Source: Phycisphaerales bacterium
GTDB taxonomy: Bacteria > Planctomycetota > Phycisphaerae > Phycisphaerales > JAGLTS01
Length of the DNA stretch: 32,989 bases
Direction of reading: 5' to 3'
Assembly (NCBI GenBank): GCA_023135165.1
Contig: JAGLTS010000005.1
Location: 66,745-99,733, forward strand
Below are positions 1 to 7,735 of the stretch, piece by piece (within the stretch, counting starts at the first letter, position 1; every line of letters begins with the position of its first letter). The notes beneath the pieces were generated by a model that was not told the origin of the DNA, did not search any database, and was given only the letters and a program-made list of their open reading frames with translations. The position numbers were made by a program, and so were the translations under genes.

Positions 1-1
1 G

Positions 2-214
2 ATCGCGCTCACCGCACACGCCATGGCGGGCGATCGTCAGAAGTGCCTCGATGCGGGCTGCGATGACTATGCATCCAAGCCGGTCAACCAAACCAAGCTT
101 CTGCGAACCATCGCCGCTGCCGTTCGCTCGGCGCACTCATCGGAAGCTGACCGCGGCGCATCGACGAACTCCGCGTCATCAGTTGGCAGTGAACGGCGCC
201 CGAACGAGCAGTAG
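2..214 (+). CDS. Receiver-domain protein, C-terminal fragment (probable hybrid histidine kinase or response regulator)
   Basis: The open frame runs in from the left edge, so only the last 70 residues are visible. They begin [20 protein letters not shown] and continue DDYASKPVN, which is the beta4-alpha4-beta5 end of a response-regulator receiver domain. The Lys of 'SKP' is the conserved lysine that contacts the phosphoryl group. This 'TAHAM.GDR..CL.AG.DDY..KP' wording is typical of receivers at the C-terminus of hybrid sensor kinases, but a stand-alone regulator cannot be excluded because the rest lies outside the window. About 35 Ser/Ala/Glu-rich residues follow the domain with no output domain. 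Confidence 0.85.
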   Translation: MALTAHAMAGDRQKCLDAGCDDYASKPVNQTKLLRTIAAAVRSAHSSEADRGASTNSASSVGSERRPNEQ

Positions 215-355
215 CGCGAGAAGCAAGCTCGTCACAGGCAGCCATTCCTCGCTCACCACAGTGCCAAACAACGCAATCACCGTCGCACCGCCGTGACGAC
301 GCTCGCCGTGGTCGCTACCGTGCCCGCGAACACTGCGGTAGGAGCGAACGACCAC

Positions 356-1558
356 ATGACGCATCAAGACCAATCATGGCCCGGCCCGCACGCCTTGCGC
401 GAGCGCTGGCTGCTCGACCCGTCCTGCACATTCCTGAACCACGGCTCGTTCGGAGCATGCCTCAAAGCGGTCCTGGATGTGCAGCAGTCCTGGCAGCAAC
501 GCCTCGAACGCCAACCCGTCCGCTTCTTTGTCCACGAGCTTGACGACCTGCTGGCGAATGTACGGCATCGACTTGGCGAGTTCATCGGCGCCGACCCGGA
601 GAACCTCGCCCTTGTGACCAACACGACGCAAGGCGTCAGTACCGTCCTCCGCTCGCTTGCGTTCTCACCCAGCGACGAGTTGGTGATGACCGATCACACC
701 TATCCTGCTGTGCACAACGCGGTGCACTTCATCGCTCAGCACACAGGCGCGACGGTGCGGATCGCACACGTACCATTCCCGATTCGCGACTCCCAACAAG
801 CAACCGATGCAATCACCGCGGCGCTGACTGATCGCACACGCCTGCTCGTCATCGATCACATCACAAGTCCGACGGGGCTGATCCTGCCGATCGAACGGAT
901 CATTTCAGAAGCGAACGATCGCGGAATCCCCATCCTCGTCGATGGGGCGCACGGCCCGGGGATGCTGCCGCTTGATCTTGAATCGCTCGGCGCCGCGTTC
1001 TACACGGGCAACTGTCACAAGTGGGTGTGCGCTCCCAAAGGCGCCGCGTTCCTATGGGTGGACCCGTCGCGACAGGATGAGTTGCAACCTCTGTCGATCT
1101 CACTCGGGTTGTTCATCCAGCGTCCCGGTGAATCGCGTTTCCGTGCGGAGTTCAAGTACACGGGCACATGGGATCCGAGCGCGCTGCTGTCGATCCCAGC
1201 AGCGATCGACTTCTTTGCGCAGCTCCCGGGCGGCTGGGATGCGGTGCAACGGCATAACCGTGAGTTGGCGCTGCAAGCTCGGACGCTGCTGTGTGAAGCG
1301 CTCGATACTGAGCCGCCGACGCCGGACGCGATGGTGGGCAGTCTCGCGACAGTAACGCTTCCACCGGGGCCGTCCGAGCCGCTTGAAACTCGCCTCGCTG
1401 AGGAGTTCAACATCGAGACGCCGATCATCGCCTGGCCATGGCGCTCGCGCACCGAGCCCGGCCCAAGGTGGATTCGGATCTCTGCACAGGTCTACAACGA
1501 TCTCACGCAATACGAGTATCTCGCGCGATGTCTGCAGCAATGCCTCTCTGATGAGTGA
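356..1558 (+). CDS. Class V PLP-dependent aminotransferase (isopenicillin N epimerase-like)
   Basis: A 400-residue fold-type I PLP enzyme. The N-terminal 'FLNHGSFG' is the substrate/phosphate loop typical of the isopenicillin N epimerase / cysteine desulfurase-like branch. 'VDGAHGPG' carries Asp196, which contacts the pyridine nitrogen, and His199. 'NCHKW' carries the Schiff-base Lys222. Family members act as epimerases, desulfurases, C-S lyases or aminotransferases, so the substrate cannot be given. I start at ATG 356 because AGGAG (340-344) lies 11 nt upstream; the frame could extend to GTG 293, but the extra 21 residues match nothing in the family. The gene is alone on its strand and ends 38 nt before a strong hairpin (1597-1618). 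It converges with the gene at 1976-4174. Confidence 0.9.
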   Translation: MTHQDQSWPGPHALRERWLLDPSCTFLNHGSFGACLKAVLDVQQSWQQRLERQPVRFFVHELDDLLANVRHRLGEFIGADPENLALVTNTTQGVSTVLRSLAFSPSDELVMTDHTYPAVHNAVHFIAQHTGATVRIAHVPFPIRDSQQATDAITAALTDRTRLLVIDHITSPTGLILPIERIISEANDRGIPILVDGAHGPGMLPLDLESLGAAFYTGNCHKWVCAPKGAAFLWVDPSRQDELQPLSISLGLFIQRPGESRFRAEFKYTGTWDPSALLSIPAAIDFFAQLPGGWDAVQRHNRELALQARTLLCEALDTEPPTPDAMVGSLATVTLPPGPSEPLETRLAEEFNIETPIIAWPWRSRTEPGPRWIRISAQVYNDLTQYEYLARCLQQCLSDE

Positions 1559-1596
1559 CCGCGCACGCACGGCCGGCACCACGCGCCACCCCAAAG

Positions 1597-1618
1597 CCGC
1601 AGGAACTCGTTCCTGCGG
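1597..1618 (+). terminator. Hairpin behind the aminotransferase gene
   Basis: CCGCAGGAAC and GTTCCTGCGG form a perfect 10-bp inverted repeat with only TC between (effective loop about 6 nt), 39 nt after the stop codon. There is no T-run after it, so it is not a classical intrinsic terminator, but it could end transcription or protect the 3' end. Confidence 0.5.
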
Positions 1619-1648
1619 GAACAGACGCCCGACCACCCAAGGTGCCGC

Positions 1649-1865
1649 ACCGCACGCGGTATGCGCACCATTGCCGTCATCTCGCCGCGTTGCCCGCATA
1701 GCCTGCCCAATGCGCGCGCGATGCCGATCGAGCCTCAAAATGTCGCTCAAAACTGGTCCAAAACGCTCCAAAACTGACCCAAACCGCGCCGAATCGACTC
1801 AAAACCGGCTCAAACTCGCCAAAAACTCTGGTCCGATAACACATTTTCTGTGAATCCGTGCGCAC
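1649..1865 (+). repeat. 217-bp phased A-tract repeat, copy 1
   Basis: The sequence matches the reverse complement of 32553-32769 over the same 217-bp length without an obvious gap. Both ends of the repeat carry TGCGCAC (1662-1668 and 1859-1865). The centre contains runs of A starting at 1737, 1749, 1760, 1770, 1781, 1791, 1801, 1812 and 1821, i.e. about every 10.5 bp, one helical turn. By hand alignment the 133-bp core (1733-1865) has roughly 20 differences between copies, mostly between the A-runs. Phased A-tracts make DNA intrinsically curved. The role is unknown. Confidence 0.85.
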
Positions 1866-1928
1866 AACCATGCCCCGCTACAGCCCGGTTTCGCCATATT
1901 CGCACGCGATCCGCACGATCCGCCACGC

Positions 1929-1957
1929 CGCAAGGGACCGCCAACCGGCCCCTCGCG
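1929..1957 (-). terminator. Hairpin behind the minus-strand gene at 1976-4174
   Basis: Read on the minus strand, CGCGAGGGGCC pairs with GGTCCCTTGCG around a 7-nt loop. All 11 positions pair, two of them as G-U, and the wobbles work only on the minus-strand RNA. It begins 19 nt after the stop codon at 1976. No U-run follows. Confidence 0.45.
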
Positions 1958-1975
1958 ACGCTGGATCGTTAGGTT

Positions 1976-4174
1976 TTATGGCAAGTTCCAATCCACATCA
2001 GCGTTCTCGCCGCTGCTGATCGCCGCGTGGAATTCCTCGGCTGAGAGCACTTCGGTGTGCCCATCGACATAGCATACGACGGTTGCGCCCGCGTTCTTGT
2101 ACATGGCGCGATCGTATGCAAGGATGCACGCCCACGGCTGCTGAACGTCGTACAGCGCGACGCCTTCGCGCAGGAAGTAGTCGCCCTGCCCGTCGCTCAC
2201 CGAGCCGAACGGGCTTTGCATCGCCTGCTCATCGAGGTAGCCGTCGTCCATGAGCGCCGCAAGTGACGGTGGCGCCTGCTCGTGATCCGAGAAGTACATC
2301 ATATAGGCCATGCCCAACTGCCTGGCCTGCGAACTCGATTTCGTCCTTGCCGCCTTCTCAGCCGACTGCGGGATACATGCCTCGATGGCGTCATCGAGGT
2401 CAAGCTCATCCGCGATCCCGACCCCTGCGGGGATCAACATGGCCGCACCCAAGGCGTACATCATGGGTGATCGGCCGATGTATCCGACTGCTGCCGCCTT
2501 GTTCACCAGCACCGACCGATCGCTGCGCAGTTCGTACACATAGTCATCGCCTTCCCAGTATCCGAATGCGACGAGCGGGCGAATACCCGACGCGAACTCG
2601 CCATACGGCGGGATGAGCAGCCCGGGATCAGCACGATCACCGCTTGGACTGCGTACGCCGTTTGCCACAGCGGAGCCGACGAGTTGCAGAAGCGGATATC
2701 CGCTGGAGACGAGTTCCTCTGTATCCCAGAACATATACGCACTCGGCTGCCGCTCGCCCATGACGGGTGCGGACTGACGGAAACGCTTGTTGTCGAGGAT
2801 CGACGCTGTCGGCTCAGCGATCTGCCGACCCGCTGCAATAACGGCTTGCGGCATCATGCCTGCGATCAGGTATCCATCTTGAATGGCGAAGCTGATCTCG
2901 ACGGGGAGCGGCAAGCCGGGCGTGCGAAGCGTATACATGGGTTGGCCGTACTGCTCGTGCTTGACGATTCGCACGTACCGCAGCGGGGCTGCCTGTTCAT
3001 TCGCCATGCCGATCAAGTGCTCCAGCGACTCGCGCATGCGCGCTTCATCGTCAAGCGAAACAAGCAGCACGCTTGAGAACAGCGTATTTCCGCCGGTCGC
3101 GCCAGAGGCATACCAGCCCCACGTGCTGCCGATCGGGTCAAGCAGGTCGTCCTTGATATCCAGCCCAATCTCTTCAGCAATGATCTCTCGGACCTCTTCC
3201 AAGTCGAAGACGCCATAGTCGGACAGGGATTCGAAGCTCGCCCAGAGCGAGGAGGCGTCCCACCGCGACAGAGCGAGAACAGTCGCATCGACGGGAATCA
3301 CCTGGAAGTCGCGCCTGGCGAGCGGGGCTTGCATCATTCCACCCTGCTCAACGAGGGCTGCTCGCTCGATGACCGTCCGAAGGACGTATGCATTCTCGCG
3401 GTACCCACATACGAAGTCATAGGCAAGGGCATCAGGGCCGAGGAATCCCGCAGCGGTTAACTGCGCCATCATCATCTGCCCTTCATGCCCGCCCATCATA
3501 CCCAACGGCATCATGAGGTAAGGGCTGAGGACGCGCATGTCGAGCCTGCCTCGCATGATCGGCGTAACCCCCGGCGGAACATCCGTCAGCGAAGCAAGTA
3601 CGGCATCGACATCGACGGCCGGCCCGAACGACACGGTGAACCACCACGTGCCGCCCCGTTGTTGTGGACCGAACACAATCGGCCCGGCGGGCGTCTGAAT
3701 CACCTGCTGGGTAGGATCGACCACATCCGGCTCGATCGGTAGTTCGGCGCCGGCCATCTGGAGCGTCATAACGATCCGCTCCGCCACACCGGCTGCATCT
3801 TCCTGCGACGATGCGCCGAGCGAGATCACGACGCCGACCGTCGGCATACCCGTCTCCGGGTCTTGGCCGAACGGCTCGACGATGAGTTGCATCGGGCGAG
3901 GGACAAGATCAAAGAGCAGGTCCAGGACCGGCTCGGGAACCTCATCGAAATCGGGGATCTCCTGGCGCAGTTCCATGATGCGCGCGGGGATCATGGCCAG
4001 CGCGTCTTCGAACGCCTGGTCCTTCTCATCGACCATGAACTGTGCGAAGCCCGCATGTTCAAAGACGATGGCCGGGTCGGCGACGGTCGGCGAGATCGGA
4101 GCCAGCAGACCGGCTGCGACCACACCGATGCAAAGGTTGCGGATCGGCTTTCGGAGCGGGAGCATGATGTGCAT
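1976..4174 (-). CDS. Large exported protein of unknown function with pseudopilin-like C-terminus
   Basis: A 732-residue protein. I start at ATG 4174 because GGAGGAG (4183-4189) sits 8 nt upstream; the longer GTG start at 4225 would translate the G/C-tract. The N-terminus is a signal peptide: MLPLRKPIRNLC, a hydrophobic stretch, then a likely cut near 'PTVA'. The body is acidic, soluble and of no family I recognise. It contains repeated segments on performance-type beta/alpha pattern such as 'VGVVISLGAS' and 'GYLIAGMMP'. The last 130 residues contain 'SSQARQLGMAYMMYFSDHEQ' followed by 'PPSLAALMDDGYLDE' and a late 'VCYVDGHTEVL'. These resemble the C-terminal part of planctomycete pseudopilin-like (DUF1559 / H-X9-DG) proteins. 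It probably acts in the periplasm. It is transcribed alone, divergent from the GT9 gene. Confidence 0.75.
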   Translation of the reverse strand: MHIMLPLRKPIRNLCIGVVAAGLLAPISPTVADPAIVFEHAGFAQFMVDEKDQAFEDALAMIPARIMELRQEIPDFDEVPEPVLDLLFDLVPRPMQLIVEPFGQDPETGMPTVGVVISLGASSQEDAAGVAERIVMTLQMAGAELPIEPDVVDPTQQVIQTPAGPIVFGPQQRGGTWWFTVSFGPAVDVDAVLASLTDVPPGVTPIMRGRLDMRVLSPYLMMPLGMMGGHEGQMMMAQLTAAGFLGPDALAYDFVCGYRENAYVLRTVIERAALVEQGGMMQAPLARRDFQVIPVDATVLALSRWDASSLWASFESLSDYGVFDLEEVREIIAEEIGLDIKDDLLDPIGSTWGWYASGATGGNTLFSSVLLVSLDDEARMRESLEHLIGMANEQAAPLRYVRIVKHEQYGQPMYTLRTPGLPLPVEISFAIQDGYLIAGMMPQAVIAAGRQIAEPTASILDNKRFRQSAPVMGERQPSAYMFWDTEELVSSGYPLLQLVGSAVANGVRSPSGDRADPGLLIPPYGEFASGIRPLVAFGYWEGDDYVYELRSDRSVLVNKAAAVGYIGRSPMMYALGAAMLIPAGVGIADELDLDDAIEACIPQSAEKAARTKSSSQARQLGMAYMMYFSDHEQAPPSLAALMDDGYLDEQAMQSPFGSVSDGQGDYFLREGVALYDVQQPWACILAYDRAMYKNAGATVVCYVDGHTEVLSAEEFHAAISSGENADVDWNLP

Positions 4175-4192
4175 GACGGAATCTCCTCCGTT

Positions 4193-4212
4193 GGGGGGTT
4201 TGGGGGTTGGGG
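4193..4212 (+). other. G-tract cluster (three runs)
   Basis: G6-TTT-G5-TT-G4 lies in the 5' leader of the minus-strand gene that starts at 4174, C-rich on that gene's coding strand. Three runs allow at most a partial G-quadruplex on the plus strand. The same kind of tract recurs at 7645, 25664, 28645 and 32467. Confidence 0.7.
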
Positions 4213-4270
4213 TTGTCTGAGACACATGTTGTAGCCCCTGAGCAGGCTATCGGCTAGAGGACAAGTTGCG

Positions 4271-4276
4271 TACATT
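4271..4276 (+). promoter_or_regulatory. -10-like hexamer TACATT for a leaderless transcript
   Basis: TACATT is followed by 6 nt and then GTG 4283. A transcript starting 7 nt after the hexamer would begin at the start codon. No Shine-Dalgarno and no clear -35 box are visible. Confidence 0.5.
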
Positions 4277-4282
4277 CTTGTT

Positions 4283-5317
4283 GTGAATGATCCGCTTCGA
4301 GTTTTGCTGATCCGCCCCAGCGCGTTGGGCGATGTGGTTCGGACCGTGCCCGTGCTCGTGAGCCTGCGCCAGCGCTATGGCGATGCGCGGATCGACTGGA
4401 TCGTGCAAGATGCGTTTGTGGAAGGAGTTGCGGCTCACCCGGACCTGAGCGAGGCCGTGCCGTTCGCACGCAGGAAGTATGGCGGGGCGTTCGGCTGGAT
4501 CTCCGCGCTGGGCTGGATGGCTAGGCTGCGAAAGCGGCGCTACGACGTCGTCTACGACTGCCAGGGATTGCTGCGATCAGCCATCTTCACGTGGGCCACA
4601 CGGGCACCGCGGAGGATCGGGTTCGCCAACGCGCGCGAGGGCGGGGCACGCCTGTACACCGAGCGCATTGACGTTGATCCGGATCTGCACACGGTGGATC
4701 GGATGCTGGAGCTCATCGAGCAGGCTGGGGTTGAACCGGTGCGCGACATGCGTCTGTACGTCCCCGTTAAAGCCCAGCAATCGTGGGATCAAAAGCGGGA
4801 GCGACTCGGCATCGCCGATGAACATTATGCCGTCGTCGCCCCGACCAGTCGCTGGCCCGGCAAGAACTGGCCTGCCGACCGCTTCGCCGAGACGATCGAC
4901 TGGATGCTCCAGCACGGTTTGCCGCATGTCCTGATCGTTGGTGCGAAATCCGAACGAACACAATGCCAATCAATTCTCGATCAAGCCGAACAAAGCTCCG
5001 GGCGCATCGTTGATCTGATGGGCAAAACCAGCGTCGGTGAACTCATGGCCTTGATCGCCGGCTCATCGTGCGTGCTTGCCAACGACTCGGCAGCGCTTCA
5101 CATTGCTGTCGGGTTTGATCGACCGATCGTCGCGCTTTTCGGTGCGACGGACCCCAGGCGTGTCGGGCCTTATGGAAGGCTTGACGATGTTGTGCGTGCA
5201 TCGACCGGCTGCTGCAGCATCTCGCACAAGGATGAGTACGCAGCACGCCGGCTCATGGAAGAAATCCACGTCAAGACCGTGATTGAGCGTATCGAACGAA
5301 TCATTGATTGGAGTTGA
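4283..5317 (+). CDS. Glycosyltransferase family 9, lipopolysaccharide heptosyltransferase
   Basis: A 344-residue GT-B enzyme of family GT9 (WaaC/WaaF type). It transfers heptose from ADP-heptose to the lipid A-Kdo core at the inner face of the cytoplasmic membrane. The N-terminal 'RPSALGDVVRTVP' (residues 11-23) is the acceptor-side loop with the catalytic-type Asp17. 'PTSRWPGKNWP' (187-197) and 'NDSAALHIA' to 'IVALFGATDP' (267-291) are the donor-binding half. Length matches the family. The start is GTG 4283, with a -10-like TACATT 6 nt before it and no Shine-Dalgarno. It opens a run that contains lpxK and hldE, and HldE makes this enzyme's donor sugar. WaaC and WaaF cannot be told apart here. 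Confidence 0.9.
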   Translation: MNDPLRVLLIRPSALGDVVRTVPVLVSLRQRYGDARIDWIVQDAFVEGVAAHPDLSEAVPFARRKYGGAFGWISALGWMARLRKRRYDVVYDCQGLLRSAIFTWATRAPRRIGFANAREGGARLYTERIDVDPDLHTVDRMLELIEQAGVEPVRDMRLYVPVKAQQSWDQKRERLGIADEHYAVVAPTSRWPGKNWPADRFAETIDWMLQHGLPHVLIVGAKSERTQCQSILDQAEQSSGRIVDLMGKTSVGELMALIAGSSCVLANDSAALHIAVGFDRPIVALFGATDPRRVGPYGRLDDVVRASTGCCSISHKDEYAARRLMEEIHVKTVIERIERIIDWS

Positions 5318-5326
5318 CAAGGGCCT

Positions 5327-6166
5327 GTGAGCCGATCAAGAGATCAGGACGGCATGCACAATCGTGCGACAGGTTCCAAGGCTTCGCCGCAGTCAACCCA
5401 TGGCCCGACGGACTCGAAATGGTCGCCCCCGCATCGCGCGGCGGCGCAGCCCGGACACACACGCCCTCGCCACACCGTGATCGAACACATCCGCACATCC
5501 CGACCCCCACGACCCGATCCGGCGCGCGACGATACGGGCCTCAGCGACGTGGTGCTGATCCTCGCCAGCCGATCGCCACGGCGCAAGCAACTCCTGCGGG
5601 AGCACGGCTATCGCGTGCTGCCCGTCGATCCGTGGCTCAATGATGGTCTGCTGCGGATGGGTTGCGTCAGCCCGGCGCAGTGGGTTGCAGCGTTGGCGTT
5701 TCTCAAGGCCTCGGCAGGTCTTCGGGCTGTGCTCGCAGATTCGACGCTCGCAGCAGCAGCAGCCGGTGAGACGCCCGGGCGTCTTGTGATCCTCGGCGCG
5801 GACACGACGGTCGTGTGCGACGACCGGATCATCGGCCAACCGACCGATGCGGATGACGCTCGCCGAATCCTCACGATGCTGTCGGACCGCGCGCACGATG
5901 TCATCACCGGCGTGGCCCTGCTCGACGTGACAAGCGATCGACGGACGTTCTTCCACGATCAGGCTCGCGTCGAGGTCGGTCCGCTGACCAGCGAGATGAT
6001 CGAGGCATACATCGACAGCGGGCAGTGGCAGGGCAAAGCAGGTGCGTACAACCTGAGCGAACGGCTCGACGCGGGCTGGCCGATCCGGTACGAAGGCGAT
6101 CCGGGAACGATCATGGGACTTCCGATGCGGATGCTCGGGCCGCAGCTCACGTGGTTCTGCCGATGA
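5327..6166 (+). CDS. maf: Maf-family nucleoside triphosphate pyrophosphatase
   Basis: Maf proteins hydrolyse non-canonical or canonical NTPs to NMP and pyrophosphate in the cytoplasm and are linked to septum formation. The core starts with 'LILASRSPRRKQLL', holding the substrate loop (residues 81-86 from GTG 5327). 'GADTTVV' carries the catalytic-type Asp159. 'QWQGKAGAYNL' and 'GTIMGLPM' are the usual C-terminal motifs. The first 74 residues (Pro/Arg/His-rich) are not part of the family, whose members normally begin at 'ILASxSPRR'. The true start may therefore be GTG 5477, 5549 or 5552. GTG 5327 lies 10 nt after the heptosyltransferase stop. A 25-residue Ala-rich insert precedes the Asp motif. 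Its stop overlaps the next start as ATGA. Confidence 0.88.
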   Translation: MSRSRDQDGMHNRATGSKASPQSTHGPTDSKWSPPHRAAAQPGHTRPRHTVIEHIRTSRPPRPDPARDDTGLSDVVLILASRSPRRKQLLREHGYRVLPVDPWLNDGLLRMGCVSPAQWVAALAFLKASAGLRAVLADSTLAAAAAGETPGRLVILGADTTVVCDDRIIGQPTDADDARRILTMLSDRAHDVITGVALLDVTSDRRTFFHDQARVEVGPLTSEMIEAYIDSGQWQGKAGAYNLSERLDAGWPIRYEGDPGTIMGLPMRMLGPQLTWFCR

Positions 6167-6591
6167 CCTTGGACCCCATCGCGCCGATCGCTCTCACCGG
6201 CCCACCTGGTATTGTCGCTCTGCTGTTCCTGTGGTGGTACTACAGCCGACTGAACCGGGAGGATGTGCCCCCGAGCCGGCGCAAGCTCCGTCAGGCGTCG
6301 GTCGTTGTCATGGTCGTGGCGGTGCCGATGCTGCTGACGGGTATGAGCCTTGTGGATCATTCGCAGACTCCCGAGCAGTTCGTCGTGGTGTGGCTGGGGC
6401 TTGTCATTCTGCTGTTCCTCTTGATGTGGTTGGCGATTCTCGATGCGCTCAACACGCTGCGCCTGAGCAGGCACGAGCGCCGCAGCCTGCGAGGGATCGC
6501 TCAGGAGATGCTCGACCGAACCGGGGAAAGCGCGCCCGACGCCTCCGAGCTTGCCGAACGTGCCGAGTCAGACGATCCTGAGCAGTCGTGA
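6163..6591 (+). CDS. Small membrane protein of unknown function
   Basis: A 142-residue protein with three predicted membrane segments: around 'PPGIVALLFLWWYY', 'SVVVMVVAVPMLLTGMSL' and 'VVVWLGLVILLFLLMWLAIL'. A charged cytoplasmic-type tail rich in Arg and then Glu/Asp follows. ATG 6163 overlaps the maf stop (ATGA), and its own stop overlaps the lpxK start (GTGA). It is therefore translationally coupled to both, which makes it a real gene. I recognise no family. Its place between maf and lpxK suggests an envelope role, but that is inference only. Confidence 0.8.
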   Translation: MTLDPIAPIALTGPPGIVALLFLWWYYSRLNREDVPPSRRKLRQASVVVMVVAVPMLLTGMSLVDHSQTPEQFVVVWLGLVILLFLLMWLAILDALNTLRLSRHERRSLRGIAQEMLDRTGESAPDASELAERAESDDPEQS

Positions 6592-7643
6592 CGCAGCCCG
6601 CCTCATCACCATCGACGAGCCTTCTTCCCGGAATCCTGCAACCGCTTGGTTGGGTGGCGGAGCCGATTTACCGGAGCATCATCGCTCGGCGCAACCGGGC
6701 CTTCGACGCGGGGGTCGATGTTCGCAGGCTTCCCGTGCCGACGATCAGCGCCGGAAACCTGACGGTCGGTGGAACAGGCAAGACGCCCACTGTCATGTAC
6801 ATCATCCGCCTGCTGCTCGCGGCGAACCGTCATCCCGCAATCGCGATGCGCGGTTATCGCGCCGAGCCGGGCGAGATGAGCGATGAGCAGGCGGAGTACG
6901 CGGAGCGCCTGCCCGGTGTTCCCATCGCTGCCGATCCGAACCGATACGACGCTGTGACGAAGCTGTTGGAGGCGCAGCCAACGATCGACTGCGTGGTGCT
7001 CGATGACGGTTTCCAGCATCGGCGTCTGGCGCGGAACCTCGACTTAGTGCTGATCGACGCTGCCCGACCGCCCTGGGCTGACCACCTGCTGCCGCGCGGC
7101 CTGCTGCGCGAACCCGCTGCGTCGCTTCGCCGGGCGCATGGCGTAATCGTCACACACAGCGAGGTGCTCTCCGAAACCGATGCGCGCAGTTTTGCTCAAC
7201 ACGTTCAGCGGCTGCACGGTGCCGAGCCGATCGCCTGGACGGAACACGCGTGGACCGGGCTGGAACTCACCGAGGATGGGCAGGAGCGTACCGAGCCTGT
7301 CACGTACCTTGCAGGTCAACGCGTCCTCGCCGTCTGCGCCATCGGTCGGCCTGGCGCGTTCCTCAGCAGAATCGAACGATGTGGCGCAACGCTCGTGGAA
7401 CGGGTCGCCCTGCGCGATCATCATGCCTATTCACGCAAGGGCATCGCTCGCATTCTTGACCGTGCTCGCAGGACGAGCGCCGCGGCGATCGTGACCACCG
7501 CCAAGGACTGGGTGAAGATCCGCAAACACATCACCACGGCCACCTCGCCGCTCCCCGTCATTCGGCCGGTGCTCGACATCGACGTGCGCCGCGGCAAGGA
7601 GGCGCTGGATCAACTCGTGCTCGATGCGGTCATGGCAGATTGA
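6588..7643 (+). CDS. lpxK: Tetraacyldisaccharide 4'-kinase (lipid A 4'-kinase)
   Basis: LpxK phosphorylates the 4' position of the lipid A disaccharide on the cytoplasmic side of the inner membrane. The 351-residue protein has an N-terminal amphipathic/hydrophobic region. Its P-loop, 'SAGNLTVGGTGKTP' (54-67), is the diagnostic LpxK form of Walker A. 'VVLDDGFQHRRLARNLDLVL' is the conserved LpxK catalytic segment. The C-terminal 'AIVTTAKDWVKI' is also typical. The start is GTG 6588, overlapping the upstream stop. No other lipid A genes (lpxA-D, lpxB, kdtA) lie in the window, so they must be elsewhere if present. Confidence 0.95.
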   Translation: MTQPASSPSTSLLPGILQPLGWVAEPIYRSIIARRNRAFDAGVDVRRLPVPTISAGNLTVGGTGKTPTVMYIIRLLLAANRHPAIAMRGYRAEPGEMSDEQAEYAERLPGVPIAADPNRYDAVTKLLEAQPTIDCVVLDDGFQHRRLARNLDLVLIDAARPPWADHLLPRGLLREPAASLRRAHGVIVTHSEVLSETDARSFAQHVQRLHGAEPIAWTEHAWTGLELTEDGQERTEPVTYLAGQRVLAVCAIGRPGAFLSRIERCGATLVERVALRDHHAYSRKGIARILDRARRTSAAAIVTTAKDWVKIRKHITTATSPLPVIRPVLDIDVRRGKEALDQLVLDAVMAD

Positions 7644-7644
7644 A

Positions 7645-7672
7645 CCCCCAACCCCCAACCCCCACAGCCCCC
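7645..7672 (-). other. Four-run C5 tract (G-quadruplex / i-motif candidate)
   Basis: Four runs of CCCCC separated by AA, AA and ACAG begin directly after the lpxK stop. The minus strand fits the G3+N1-7 x4 quadruplex pattern. In-frame translation gives 'PQPPTPTAP', which makes the hldE frame look longer than it is. Confidence 0.8.
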
Positions 7673-7735
7673 ATGACCGCTGGTCGCAGCTTCCCATCTG
7701 GTAGGATGTTCCGCAGCATCACGGCAGCCATACCC

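Larger units (their letters stand above)
1559..1975. other. Convergent intergenic region, 417 bp, no gene
   Basis: This stretch lies between two converging genes. It holds a perfect hairpin behind the aminotransferase (1597-1618), copy 1 of the phased A-tract repeat (1649-1865) and a second hairpin (1929-1957) behind the minus-strand gene. Short open frames across it differ between the two repeat copies by many replacements and a stop codon, so I see no protein gene. Confidence 0.7.

Noticed and set aside
179-373. Minus-strand frame ending in a hydrophobic stretch ([14 protein letters not shown])
   Set aside because: It overlaps the start region of the aminotransferase, has no ribosome site and its first half is not protein-like.
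1677-1871. Minus-strand frame through repeat copy 1, similar to a plus-strand frame in copy 2
   Set aside because: Copy 2 has a stop codon in the middle and many replacement changes, so similarity reflects the DNA repeat, not a protein.
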